From the NCBI GenBank assembly GCA_045634005.1, contig JAZQZL010000002.1, positions 1-34,739 on the forward strand: a stretch of 34,739 nucleotides of DNA. The letters are read 5' to 3'. Within the stretch, counting starts at the first letter, position 1; every line of letters begins with the position of its first letter. The stretch comes from Flemingiibacterium sp045634005. Its GTDB lineage: Bacteria; Bacillota; Clostridia; Oscillospirales; CAG-272. Of the stretch, positions 15,530-23,770 are shown piece after piece. The position numbers and the translations under genes were made by a program. The notes under the pieces were generated by a model, which saw only the letters and a list, made by a program, of their open reading frames with translations, ran no database searches and was not told the DNA's origin.

Positions 15530-16150
15530 GGAGTTACGCGGCTTTTTTGAAAAAAAGCCTGGCAAAAAACTTTATAGGGCTTCGCCATCACATCTTCTCA
15601 GCAAGCGAAAAATGGTCATTTAGCGCTCTCGATATGCACATCAGCGCTTCGATTTTCGTGCACCGCGCTCCACACCGCTGCAGATTGGCTTCGCCAACTG
15701 CGCGAGTCGCAAGCGAACTCGCGGGACCTCGGCGACACCCGTGTCGCCACCCCGGCAACTGTTTTGCGGCACGCCTTCGCTTTGCCACACTAATAACGCG
15801 AGAGGGTGGCGCGGACGCTTCGCTGCGCGCCGAAAAGTAGCATATGCAGCGCGCGAACGCATTGCGCCGAGCGGCAGCGACGGCGCCCCTACCGCAAGTC
15901 TAACTTGGCGCACAGCGAAGCGTCTGCGCCCACGGCAACCACTCCTGACGGGATATTCCCATCGCTTGGTACCGCTAAACAGTTGCCGGGATGCAGGGCT
16001 CCCGGCTGGCTATGGCGCGGTGCACGAGGCTCGGAGCGTTGTGTGCCGACCGAGAGCACTAAATTATGATTTTACATTCGCAAACAAAATGTGAGCGAAG
16101 CGTTGTATAAAGTTTTTGCGGAGCTTTTTTCAAAAAGCGACCGCGTCCCC
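15530..16150 (+). repeat. Foldback element family 1, longest copy E
   Basis: About 621 bases, spanning nearly the whole gap between cdd and obg. The left 53-nt block (15536-15588) and the right 33-nt block (16111-16143) are identical to those of other copies. The arms remain alignable for roughly 200 bases: in the left arm GCGCTCTCG, then GTGCACCGCG, then CCCCGGCAACTGTTTTGCGG; in the right arm the inverted forms, including ACCGCTAAACAGTTGCCGGG (15971-15990). The left arm holds the hairpin GGCGACAC/GTGTCGCC (15731-15738, 15741-15748). The centre includes GGCGCACAGCGAAGCG, also seen in B and F. TA lies just outside the left end (15528-15529) and TA one base beyond the right end. No credible gene inside. 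Confidence 0.87.
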
Positions 16151-16174
16151 ATACTAACGACAAAGGAGAATAAA

Positions 16175-17446
16175 ATGTTTATAGATAAAGTAACGATCCA
16201 CATAAAAGCAGGTGACGGCGGCAACGGCTGTGTTGCGTTTCACCGTGAGAAGTACGTTGCGGAGGGAGGACCCTCGGGCGGCGACGGCGGTATTGGCGGC
16301 AATATCATATTCAAAATAGACGAGGGAACGAACACGCTGCTTGCATTCCGTTATAAGCGCAAGTTCATTGCGCAGAACGGCGGCGACGGCGGAACAGAGA
16401 AGTTCCACGGCAAGAACGGTGAGGACACGGTAATTCTCGTGCCGCCCGGAACCATCATCAGAGATGCCGAAACGGGACGAATCATCAAGGATATGTCAGA
16501 CTGTGAGCCGTATACCGTACTTAAGGGCGGTCGCGGCGGCTGGGGCAATAAGCATTTTGCAACGCCGACCCGTCAGATACCGCGTTTTGCAAAGCCGGGA
16601 CTCAAGGGCGAGGAGATGGACGTAACGCTCGAATTAAAAATGCTCGCGGACGTTGGACTTGTCGGCTTCCCGAACGTCGGAAAGTCATCGCTTCTTTCGG
16701 TAGTAAGCGCGGCACGTCCGAAGATTGCAAACTATCACTTCACAACACTTGAGCCGCAGCTTGGCGTAGTCAAGGCGGGCGAGGACGGCTTTGTGCTTGC
16801 GGATATTCCCGGACTTATCGAGGGAGCACCCGACGGCGCAGGACTCGGACACGACTTTTTACGTCACGTTGACCGCTGCCGACTGCTTATCCACGTCGTC
16901 GACGTGAGCGGTACCGAGGGGCGCGATCCCGTTGACGATATCAAGAAGATAAACGCCGAGCTTGAACGCTATTCGCCCGAGCTTGCATCCCGCCCGCAGA
17001 TATTCGCGGCGAACAAGACGGACGTGTGCTGTGACGAGGACGTTAAAGCATCCCTCGAGGCATACGTTAAGGACGAGCTTGGCTGCGAGCTTTATTACAT
17101 CTCCGCCGCAACAAGACAGGGTGTGGACGAGCTTATGTGGCGCACCGCGGAGCTGCTGTGTGACCTTCCTCCGCTCACGATATACGAGTCCGAGGCGGCT
17201 CCCGAGCCCGAAATTGTCGAGGGCGAGCGCGAGATCGTTGTCAACAACGTAAACGGCGTTTACTACGTCGAGGGCGAGTGGCTCGAGCAGCTTATCAATT
17301 CGACGAACTTCGGCGACCGCGAGTCGATCGCGTTCTTCCAGCGTGTGCTCAAGGACAGCGGCGTTATCGACGCGCTCAGGGAGAAGGGCTGTCAGGACGG
17401 CGACGAGGTCAACGTCTACGGCGTTGAGTTTGAATTCTGGAACTGA
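16175..17446 (+). CDS. obg: GTPase Obg/CgtA
   Basis: Essential GTPase that acts in late 50S ribosome assembly and stress control. The 423-residue protein has the Gly-rich Obg fold at residues 1-158 (KAGDGGNGCVAFHREKYV, GGPSGGDGG). The GTPase domain follows, with G1 GFPNVGKSS (164-172), G3 DIPGLIEGA (210-218) and G4 NKTD (280-283), and then a C-terminal OCT domain after about residue 345. The ATG at 16175 is chosen because AAAGGAGAA lies just before it and the protein begins MFIDKVTIHIKAGDGGNG as expected; an upstream in-frame extension would come from the repeat. The gene's promoter is not obvious, since the upstream gap is almost all element E. Confidence 0.96.
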   Translation: MFIDKVTIHIKAGDGGNGCVAFHREKYVAEGGPSGGDGGIGGNIIFKIDEGTNTLLAFRYKRKFIAQNGGDGGTEKFHGKNGEDTVILVPPGTIIRDAETGRIIKDMSDCEPYTVLKGGRGGWGNKHFATPTRQIPRFAKPGLKGEEMDVTLELKMLADVGLVGFPNVGKSSLLSVVSAARPKIANYHFTTLEPQLGVVKAGEDGFVLADIPGLIEGAPDGAGLGHDFLRHVDRCRLLIHVVDVSGTEGRDPVDDIKKINAELERYSPELASRPQIFAANKTDVCCDEDVKASLEAYVKDELGCELYYISAATRQGVDELMWRTAELLCDLPPLTIYESEAAPEPEIVEGEREIVVNNVNGVYYVEGEWLEQLINSTNFGDRESIAFFQRVLKDSGVIDALREKGCQDGDEVNVYGVEFEFWN

Positions 17447-17452
17447 TACCTC

Positions 17453-17481
17453 TTGACATACGCGTTTGGATATTGTATAAT
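17453..17481 (+). promoter_or_regulatory. Consensus sigma-A promoter of the paaK-ior cluster
   Basis: TTGACA (17453-17458) and TATAAT (17476-17481) with a 17-base spacer: a perfect consensus, 38 bases before the paaK start and only 7 bases after the obg stop. It implies strong, largely constitutive expression of the cluster. Confidence 0.9.
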
Positions 17482-17518
17482 AGAAGAATAAAATAAATTT
17501 AAAGGATAGGGCAAAATA

Positions 17519-18817
17519 ATGTTCTGGCAACAAGAAATCGAAACGATGGACCGCGCCGATATTGAAAGACTTCAGCTCGCGAAGCTTAAGAATATCGTCG
17601 ACTACTGTTATAATCGCGTTCCGTTCTATAAAAAGCGTCTTGACGAGGCAGGAATAAACGCCGATAAGATCACCGCGCTTTCGGATATCCAGTATATCCC
17701 GTACACTACCAAGGACGATATCCGCGATACGTACCCCTTTGGACTTTTCGCGGTTGACAAGAAGGAGATCGTCCGTCTGCACGCGTCGAGCGGCACGACG
17801 GGTAACCCTACGGTCGTTGGCTACACCAAGAACGACCTTAAGATGTGGACGGAGTGTGTTTCGCGACTCGTAGTTGCGGCAGGTGCAACCTCTGACGATA
17901 TCGTGCAGATCGCGTTCGGCTACGGTATGTTCACCGGTGCGCTCGGACTTCACTACGGTCTTGAAAATATCGGCGCTACGGTAGTTCCCACCTCTACGGG
18001 TAACACCGAGAAGCAGCTTAAGTTTATGAAGGATTTCGGCACTACGGCGCTTGTTTCCACACCGTCGTACGCGCTTTACATAGCAGAGGTTGCCAAGGAT
18101 CTCGGTATCGACTGCCGCGAGCTTGGTATCCGCCTCGGACTTTTCGGCTCGGAGGGCTGCTCCAACGAGATGCGTCAGAAGGTCGAGGAGGCTTGGAATC
18201 TCTTTGCAACCGATAACTACGGCATGAGTGAGCTTTGCGGCCCCGGTGTATCGGGCGAGTGCCGTCAGCGCTCGGGACTCCATTTCGCAGAGGATCACTT
18301 CCTTCCCGAGATCATCGACAGCGCGAGCGGTGCCGTTAAGGCACGCGGCGACGAGGGCGAGCTTGTTGTAACCACGCTCTCCAAGGAGGGTATTCCGCTG
18401 CTGCGTTACCGCACCAAGGATATCTCCCGACTCCACTATGAAAAGTGCGAGTGCGGACGCACCCACGTTCGTATGGAGAAGCCGCTCGGACGTGCGGACG
18501 ATATGCTCAAGATCAAGGGCGTAAACGTATTCCCGACACAGATCGAGAGTGTACTCGTAAGCATTCCCGAGGTTGGACCGCAGTATCAGATCGTGCTCGG
18601 CACGAAGAACTATATGGATACCTTCGAGATAAACATCGAGGTGTCCGATGCAAGCATGCTGACCTCTTATAAGACCCTTGAGGAGCTTCAGCTTAAGGTT
18701 CGTCACAAGCTTCAGACTGTGCTCGGACTTGACGCGAAGATAAACCTTGTTGAGCCTCGCTCGCTTGAACGTTTTGTGGGCAAGGCAAAGCGTGTTATCG
18801 ACAATCGCCAGAAGTGA
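17519..18817 (+). CDS. paaK: Phenylacetate-CoA ligase family protein
   Basis: AMP-forming ligase joining an arylacetate (phenylacetate, indoleacetate or similar) to CoA. The 432 residues are the normal length. The P-loop-like motif LHASSGTTGNPTVVGYTKND, GLFGSEGCSNEMR, DNYGMSELCGPGVSGEC, LLRYRTKDIS and a C-terminal GVNVFPTQIESVL are all PaaK signatures. Its place directly upstream of iorAB suggests a partner role in arylpyruvate fermentation: the oxidoreductase makes aryl-acetyl-CoA, and the ligase interconverts it with the free acid. Direction in the cell is not decided by sequence. The ribosome site is AAAGGATAGGG. Confidence 0.93.
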   Translation: MFWQQEIETMDRADIERLQLAKLKNIVDYCYNRVPFYKKRLDEAGINADKITALSDIQYIPYTTKDDIRDTYPFGLFAVDKKEIVRLHASSGTTGNPTVVGYTKNDLKMWTECVSRLVVAAGATSDDIVQIAFGYGMFTGALGLHYGLENIGATVVPTSTGNTEKQLKFMKDFGTTALVSTPSYALYIAEVAKDLGIDCRELGIRLGLFGSEGCSNEMRQKVEEAWNLFATDNYGMSELCGPGVSGECRQRSGLHFAEDHFLPEIIDSASGAVKARGDEGELVVTTLSKEGIPLLRYRTKDISRLHYEKCECGRTHVRMEKPLGRADDMLKIKGVNVFPTQIESVLVSIPEVGPQYQIVLGTKNYMDTFEINIEVSDASMLTSYKTLEELQLKVRHKLQTVLGLDAKINLVEPRSLERFVGKAKRVIDNRQK

Positions 18818-18889
18818 TTTTTGGCAAGCAATCCTCACCGTAGTCTTTCGCACTAACCTTAGAAATCTATATTTTTGGAGAATACAAAA

Positions 18890-20617
18890 ATGAAAAAAAT
18901 AATGCTTGGAAATGAAGCTGTTGCACGCGGACTTTACGAAGCGGGCGTGCATTTCGTTTCGAGTTATCCCGGAACTCCGAGTACCGAGATCACCGAGGCG
19001 GTAGCAAAATACGATGAAGTTTACGCAGAGTGGGCGCCTAACGAAAAGGTAGCACTCGAGGCGGCTCTCGGCGCGTCCATCGGCGGCGGCCGTGCATTCT
19101 GTGCGATGAAGCACGTTGGTCTTAACGTTGCGGCTGACCCTCTGTTTATCACCTCCTACGTAGGCGTTAACGGCGGTTTCGTTATCGGCGTTGCGGACGA
19201 CCCCGGTATGCACTCCTCGCAGAACGAGCAGGATACCCGTCACTATGCTATCGCGGCGAAGCTTCCGATTGTTGAGCCCTCCGACTCCGGCGAATGCCTT
19301 GAGTTTACAAAGCTTGCTTACGAATTCTCGGAGGAGTATGACACTCCCTTTATCCTTCGCCTTAACACCCGCGTTTCGCACTCGCAGTCGGTCGTTGAAA
19401 CCGCAGAGCGCAAGAACGTAGCGGTTAAGCCCTACGAGAAAGATATATCGAGGCGCGTTATGATGCCTGCGATGGCTCGTGGCAGACACGTTGTCGTTGA
19501 GGACAGACTCACTAAGCTCGCGGCTTTTGCTGAAAATTGCCCCTTTAATAAGGTTATCGAAAACAAGGGCGCGAAGATCGGTATTATCACCGCAGGTCCG
19601 TCCTTCTGCTATGCGCTTGAGGCGTTCGGCGACAGTGCTTCTTACTTAAAGCTCGGACTTCTTAATCCGCTTCCGACGAGTCTTATCAAGGACTTTGCGG
19701 CTAAATACGAGCGCGTAATCGTTATCGAGGAGCTTGATCCCATTATCGAAACTCACGTTAAGGCTCTCGGCATTAACTGTGACGGTAAGAACATTCTTCC
19801 CATCTGCGGTGAATTCTCGCAGGAGCTTCTTGCAGAGCTTCTTCTCGGTAAGAAGAACGATGCTTATGCACTTGAGGATAACATCCCCGTTCGTCCGCCT
19901 GTTCTTTGCCCCGGCTGTCCTCACAGAGGTGTTTTCTACCTCTTTAAGAAGCTTGGCCTTTACGTAAGCGGCGATATCGGATGCTACACGCTCGGCGCGG
20001 CTGCTCCTCTTGCTGCTATGGATACCACTCTCTGTATGGGTGCTTCTATCTCGGCTCTCCACGGCTTTAACAAGGTTCGCGGCGAGGCTGACAAGTGCGT
20101 TGCCGTTATCGGTGACTCCACGTTTATGCACTCCGGCATCACCGGACTCGTTGACATTACATATAATAAGGGTATCTCCACCGTTGTTATCGTCGACAAC
20201 AGCATCACCGGTATGACCGGACATCAGCAGAATCCTTGCACCGGCTACACTCTCAAGGGTGATCCCGTTACCGGCATTATGCTCGAAAACATCGCGAAGG
20301 CAGCAGGCGTCGACGAAAAGCATATCCGCGTCGTTGATCCGGGCGATCTTAAGGCTACCGAGGCTGTTCTCAAGGAAGAGCTTGCAGCGGCTTGCCCGTC
20401 CGTTATTATCTGCCGCCGTCCCTGCGCGCTTCTCAAGTACGTAAAGCGCGAGCCGGCTCTCAGTGTAAACGCAGACAAGTGCGTTGGCTGTAAGATGTGT
20501 ATGAAGATCGGCTGTCCTTGCATCTCCATCGTTGACGGCAAGGCGAAGATCGATGCAACGCTTTGCACCGGATGCGGACTTTGCACTCAGATGTGCAAGG
20601 TAAACGCGATCGTTTGA
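18890..20617 (+). CDS. iorA: Indolepyruvate ferredoxin oxidoreductase, alpha subunit
   Basis: Oxidatively decarboxylates aromatic 2-oxo acids (indolepyruvate, phenylpyruvate, hydroxyphenylpyruvate) to aryl-acetyl-CoA, passing electrons to ferredoxin. The 575-residue protein has SSYPGTPSTEI near the N-terminus, a thiamine-diphosphate domain (CPGCPHRGVFYLFKKLG, GDIGCYTLG, VIVDNSITGMTGHQQNP), and two C-terminal 4Fe-4S sites: CVGCKMCMKIGCP and CTGCGLCTQMCK. The ATG at 18890 is preferred because GGAG (18877-18880) lies 9 bases before it; a TTG at 18875 would overlap that site. iorB follows after 16 bases. Length and domains are complete. Confidence 0.95.
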   Translation: MKKIMLGNEAVARGLYEAGVHFVSSYPGTPSTEITEAVAKYDEVYAEWAPNEKVALEAALGASIGGGRAFCAMKHVGLNVAADPLFITSYVGVNGGFVIGVADDPGMHSSQNEQDTRHYAIAAKLPIVEPSDSGECLEFTKLAYEFSEEYDTPFILRLNTRVSHSQSVVETAERKNVAVKPYEKDISRRVMMPAMARGRHVVVEDRLTKLAAFAENCPFNKVIENKGAKIGIITAGPSFCYALEAFGDSASYLKLGLLNPLPTSLIKDFAAKYERVIVIEELDPIIETHVKALGINCDGKNILPICGEFSQELLAELLLGKKNDAYALEDNIPVRPPVLCPGCPHRGVFYLFKKLGLYVSGDIGCYTLGAAAPLAAMDTTLCMGASISALHGFNKVRGEADKCVAVIGDSTFMHSGITGLVDITYNKGISTVVIVDNSITGMTGHQQNPCTGYTLKGDPVTGIMLENIAKAAGVDEKHIRVVDPGDLKATEAVLKEELAAACPSVIICRRPCALLKYVKREPALSVNADKCVGCKMCMKIGCPCISIVDGKAKIDATLCTGCGLCTQMCKVNAIV

Positions 20618-20633
20618 GAAAGGTGGTAGAGTT

Positions 20634-21209
20634 ATGACTAAGAATATTATGATAGTTGGCGTTGGCGGACAGGGCTCCCTGCTCGCAAGCCGTATTCTCG
20701 GCAACGCTGTGCTTCTTCAGAATTACGACGTAAAGGTTTCCGAGGTTCACGGTATGAGCCAGCGCGGAGGCTCGGTCGTTACTTACGTTAAATACGGCGA
20801 GAGCGTTGCTTCTCCCGTTATCTGCAAGGGTGAGGCGGACGTTATTATGTCCTTCGAGCTTCTTGAGGCTGCAAGATGGCTTCCTTATCTTAAAAAGGAT
20901 GGCGTTGTCATCACCAACACCCAGGAAATCAATCCCATGCCCGTTGTAACGGGCGCGGCAGAATATCCCACCGATCTCGTTGCAAAGATGCAGGCTACCG
21001 GCGCGAAGGTTATCGCCGCTGATGCACTCGCTATCGCACGCGAGGCGGGAAGTGAAAAGGCTGTGAACGTAGCACTCATCGGTATGGCGGCACACGCGCT
21101 CGGTATCGACGACGTAACGCTTCGCGAGGCTGTAAAGATGTCGGTGCCCGAGAAGTTCCTTGAGCTTAACCTTAAGGCATTCGACCTTGGCGCGAACCAT
21201 TCGGCATAA
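20634..21209 (+). CDS. iorB: Indolepyruvate ferredoxin oxidoreductase, beta subunit
   Basis: Gamma-domain subunit (191 residues) of the 2-oxo acid:ferredoxin oxidoreductase, partner of iorA. The N-terminal IMIVGVGGQGSLLASRIL is the CoA/flavodoxin-like motif of the family. SEVHGMSQRGGSVVTYV and SFELLEAARWLPYL match IorB. AAAGGTGG precedes the ATG. Needed with the alpha subunit for activity. Confidence 0.95.
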   Translation: MTKNIMIVGVGGQGSLLASRILGNAVLLQNYDVKVSEVHGMSQRGGSVVTYVKYGESVASPVICKGEADVIMSFELLEAARWLPYLKKDGVVITNTQEINPMPVVTGAAEYPTDLVAKMQATGAKVIAADALAIAREAGSEKAVNVALIGMAAHALGIDDVTLREAVKMSVPEKFLELNLKAFDLGANHSA

Positions 21210-21241
21210 ATTGCCGCAATCTAAATAGGGAGGTATACACC

Positions 21242-21655
21242 ATGATCATCAAGCAGATCTCTATTTTCGTTGAAAACAAGCCCGGCAGACTCGCCGAGAT
21301 TACAAAGATCATCGCAAAGAACAACATCAACATCCGCGCGCTTTCCGTTGCGGATACCACGCATTTCGGTATTCTTCGCATTATCGTTGACGATCCCGTC
21401 GAGGTTGAGCGTGTACTTAAGGCGGAGGGACTTACGGTTTCGATAACGAGCGTTATCACCGCTTGCATACACAACCGTCCCGGCGGACTTGCAGAGGTTC
21501 TCGAGCTTCTCTCGAACAACGATATCGCTATCGAGTATATGTACGCATTCATCGCAAAGAGCGACAACGAGGCGTACGTCGTAATGCGAATCGAGGCGGA
21601 GGGTGCGGCTGTGAAGATACTCACAGAGCACGGCTTCGAGGGCCTTGAAGCGTAA
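21242..21655 (+). CDS. Tandem ACT-domain protein
   Basis: A 137-residue protein made of two ACT domains: residues 1-65 begin IKQISIFVENKPGRLAEITKI, and 70-137 begin TACIHNRPGGLAEVLELL. Each has the N/R-x-P-G-x-L turn that binds a small ligand, usually an amino acid. There is no enzyme domain. Small ACT doublets of this type are known to accompany paaK and ior genes, so it is probably a sensor or allosteric partner for aromatic amino acids or their keto acids. GGGAGG precedes the ATG, and a shared terminator follows. Confidence 0.88.
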   Translation: MIIKQISIFVENKPGRLAEITKIIAKNNINIRALSVADTTHFGILRIIVDDPVEVERVLKAEGLTVSITSVITACIHNRPGGLAEVLELLSNNDIAIEYMYAFIAKSDNEAYVVMRIEAEGAAVKILTEHGFEGLEA

Positions 21656-21662
21656 ATAAGAT

Positions 21663-21696
21663 AAAGCCACAGAGTATTATGCTCTGTGGCTTTTTT
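21663..21696. terminator. Bidirectional terminator between the ior cluster and the LysR gene
   Basis: A perfect 12-bp stem (21663-21674 with 21682-21693, 7-nt loop) with A and T tracts on either side ends the ACT gene and the convergent LysR gene, whose stop lies at 21700. Confidence 0.92.
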
Positions 21697-21699
21697 GTA

Positions 21700-22548
21700 T
21701 CATAGATTGGTGCGCGTTAAATAATTTACGAAGCATTTGGCTGCATACGACAGGGCGCGGTCCTTTGAGTATGCAAAGCCGAGCGTGCGGCTTATAGACG
21801 GCTTTAATTTGAGCGTGCTGACTCCTTTTATACGCTGGGAGAGCATAAGAGAGGGAAGAACAGATACGCCGAGTCCCTCTTGTATCATATATAGCACAGA
21901 TACGTTGTCAACCGATTCAAACGGTATTATCTTTGTGAATTTACCCATATCAAAATAGGTAGTGAGTGCGTAATCGTTTATAGATATGTACGTGTAGCTG
22001 TAAAGCTCCTCACGCGTGATCGAACGCTTTCCTTTAGCCATATGAGAGGGAACTATGGCTACGAACGGATCCTCCTTTATCGGAACCCAAATGTTTTCAC
22101 CGTGGGTAATGTTATCGGTGAATATTACGTCGGCAAGTCCGCGCTGTGTCCAGTCGTGCAGGCTGTCCTCGACGGCGATCGAAACGCTTATGTCAGGGTG
22201 AAGCTCCCTGAAGCCGCGCAGTATCTCCGGAAGCATATTCTGCGATATACTCGAAAAGGTGCCGATACGAAGATGATTGCTTTTTGATTCGGCGATAGCG
22301 TGTGCGGCGTGAAGAAGCTCGTCCTCGGCAGAGAGCAGGGCGTGAAGCTTCGGCGCGAGCTGTTCGCCCTCTGCTGTGAATTCAACTCCGAGCGGAGATC
22401 GCTCCAAAAGCTTTATCCCAAGCTCCTTTTCAAGCGAATCGGCGATGTGCGACAAGGCCGACGGGGTATAGGAAAGCTCTTCTGCGGCCTTTGAAAGACT
22501 TTTGTATTTGACGGCGCTCAAAATTGCGCGGATTTTTGATGTGTCCAT
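21700..22548 (-). CDS. LysR-family transcriptional regulator
   Basis: A 282-residue regulator. The N-terminal winged helix-turn-helix (AVKYKSLSKAAEELSYTPSALSHIADSLEKELG, about residues 12-44, with the S-x-A-A-x-x-L core) is typical. The effector domain follows from about residue 90 (LRIGTFSSISQNMLPEIL, QEGLGVSVLPSLML). LysR proteins bind inverted-repeat operators with T-N11-A spacing and usually control the divergent gene. The divergent neighbour is the YitT gene, and the shared 128-base spacer holds a repeated CATATG element. The ligand is unknown. It could also affect the convergent ior cluster, but nothing there shows it. Confidence 0.9.
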   Translation of the reverse strand: MDTSKIRAILSAVKYKSLSKAAEELSYTPSALSHIADSLEKELGIKLLERSPLGVEFTAEGEQLAPKLHALLSAEDELLHAAHAIAESKSNHLRIGTFSSISQNMLPEILRGFRELHPDISVSIAVEDSLHDWTQRGLADVIFTDNITHGENIWVPIKEDPFVAIVPSHMAKGKRSITREELYSYTYISINDYALTTYFDMGKFTKIIPFESVDNVSVLYMIQEGLGVSVLPSLMLSQRIKGVSTLKLKPSISRTLGFAYSKDRALSYAAKCFVNYLTRTNL

Positions 22549-22570
22549 AACGATACCTATATTAAATTAT

Positions 22571-22597
22571 TTCATATGTGAATTTTTTTCATATGGT
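22571..22597. promoter_or_regulatory. Candidate LysR operator (repeated TTCATATG)
   Basis: TTCATATGTGAA (22571-22582) is followed by a second TTCATATGG (22589-22597), one of them 18 bases after the other. The first is nearly palindromic. They lie between the divergent LysR and YitT genes. CATATGTGAA recurs exactly at 23714-23723 over the -35 box of the antiporter gene, and with one mismatch, inverted, at 25703-25712 in the PDZ gene promoter. Confidence 0.5.
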
Positions 22598-22613
22598 TAT
22601 TATATATCATATC

Positions 22614-22642
22614 TTCCAAAATGTCAACTGCTGTGATACAAT
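22614..22642 (+). promoter_or_regulatory. Promoter of the YitT gene
   Basis: TGATACAAT (22634-22642) is an extended -10, with a weak -35 (TTCCAA, 22614-22619) 17 bases upstream of the hexamer. The start codon lies at 22677. Confidence 0.55.
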
Positions 22643-22676
22643 CAAAGGGAACTTTTTGGAAAGGTACGGGTTTAGT

Positions 22677-23606
22677 ATGAAGAACATCGGGTTTATTAAG
22701 AATGTGAGAGTAGAAGCCAAAAGCGTTATCCTCACAGTTGTGGCGGCACTTTTTTCTATCGTTGCGCTGCATTCGTTCGTAGTGCCGGGCAATTTTGCCT
22801 CGAGCGGTATTGACGGACTGTGCACGATTCTTTACGAGATCACAGATATAAATATGGGTTGGTTCAAGCTATTTATCAACGTTCCTCTGTTGATCCTCGC
22901 GATAATATTCCTCAACAGAAAATACACGCTCTACGTTATTTTCTTCACGGCACTCGACAGTATCGGCGTTATTCTGCTAGAAAAGCTCAATTTCTTCATA
23001 TATATACCCGAAGGGCTTGCCTCGTCGGAGCTTATCGGATACCGCCTGATTGCGGCACTTATATCCGGTATACTTCTCGGTATATGTGTCGGAATTATGC
23101 TTAGAATCGGCTATTCATCGGGCGGTGTTGATATTATCGCAGGTCTTGTTCACAAGTGGAAGCCGCATTTTAACGTTGAGCGAGTGATCAGCATATGCGC
23201 GTATACGATCGTTGGAATGTCGTATTTCGTCTATCACGACCTCACGAGCATTGCACTGTCGGCTATCCAGATATTCGTATCGGAGCGAGTAATTGCGGCG
23301 ATCCTTCGCCGTACGCGCTTTGCGACGGAGGTGCGGATAGTTACGAAGGAGCCTGAAAAAATACGTGACGACATACTGTATAGACACAGGCACGGCGCTA
23401 CTGTGATACGCTCGGAGGGAATGTACTCCGGCGAAGAAAATTGGACGGTGATCACCGTTATGAACAACGCCGACATACCTGAGTTTATAAATTCGATGAA
23501 GCGCTATCCCGAAACGTTCGTATATTTTACGGGCGGAGTGAGAGTACAGGGCGATTTTCATTTCAGTGAGGATGAAATCGGACTTTGGCTTGAGGCGTTC
23601 AGATAA
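22677..23606 (+). CDS. YitT family membrane protein (DUF2179 at C-terminus)
   Basis: A 309-residue membrane protein of the YitT/DUF161 family. Several hydrophobic helices fill residues 12-190, with the family segments SFVVPGNFASSGIDGL and MLRIGYSSGGVDIIAGLV. The C-terminal soluble DUF2179 domain runs from TEVRIVTKEPEKIRDDIL to FVYFTGGVRVQGDFHF. Biochemical function is unknown; a transport role is often assumed. The ATG at 22677 has AAAGG 12 bases upstream and gives the normal start. The neighbouring LysR gene is divergent and a terminator follows. Confidence 0.88.
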   Translation: MKNIGFIKNVRVEAKSVILTVVAALFSIVALHSFVVPGNFASSGIDGLCTILYEITDINMGWFKLFINVPLLILAIIFLNRKYTLYVIFFTALDSIGVILLEKLNFFIYIPEGLASSELIGYRLIAALISGILLGICVGIMLRIGYSSGGVDIIAGLVHKWKPHFNVERVISICAYTIVGMSYFVYHDLTSIALSAIQIFVSERVIAAILRRTRFATEVRIVTKEPEKIRDDILYRHRHGATVIRSEGMYSGEENWTVITVMNNADIPEFINSMKRYPETFVYFTGGVRVQGDFHFSEDEIGLWLEAFR

Positions 23607-23616
23607 ATTATATAGC

Positions 23617-23644
23617 AAAAAGGAACGGTTCGCCGTTCCTTTTT
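23617..23644 (+). terminator. UUCG-loop terminator after the YitT gene
   Basis: A 12-bp stem (23617-23628 with 23633-23644) closes a TTCG tetraloop and runs into a T-rich tract. It isolates the YitT gene from the antiporter gene. Confidence 0.92.
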
Positions 23645-23709
23645 ATTTTTGCAGGGTTGAGAGCGGATGAAAATTATGAACGGATTTTACATAATTTTGT
23701 CACATTATA

Positions 23710-23738
23710 TTGACATATGTGAAAAAGTGTGGTACAAT
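23710..23738 (+). promoter_or_regulatory. Promoter of the NhaC-type antiporter gene
   Basis: TTGACA (23710-23715) and TACAAT (23733-23738) are 17 bases apart. CATATGTGAA (23714-23723) overlaps the end of the -35 box, a usual place for a repressor or activator contact. Confidence 0.85.
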
Positions 23739-23770
23739 TTAGTCAACTAAAATTTATGGAGGACTTTACA

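Noticed and set aside
15547..16094. Several 60-117 codon open frames inside the foldback element between cdd and obg
   Set aside because: Frames are not conserved between element copies, they overlap in all frames, and no ribosome site precedes them.
16859..19489. Minus-strand open frame of 876 codons opposite obg, paaK and iorA
   Set aside because: It lies opposite three complete, well-recognised plus-strand genes, shows no family motif and has a composition typical of an antisense shadow in GC-biased coding DNA.
22578..22676. Longer start for the YitT protein
   Set aside because: The added 33 residues would cover the LysR-YitT promoter region and the extended -10 box; the ATG at 22677 has AAAGG upstream and gives the usual N-terminus.
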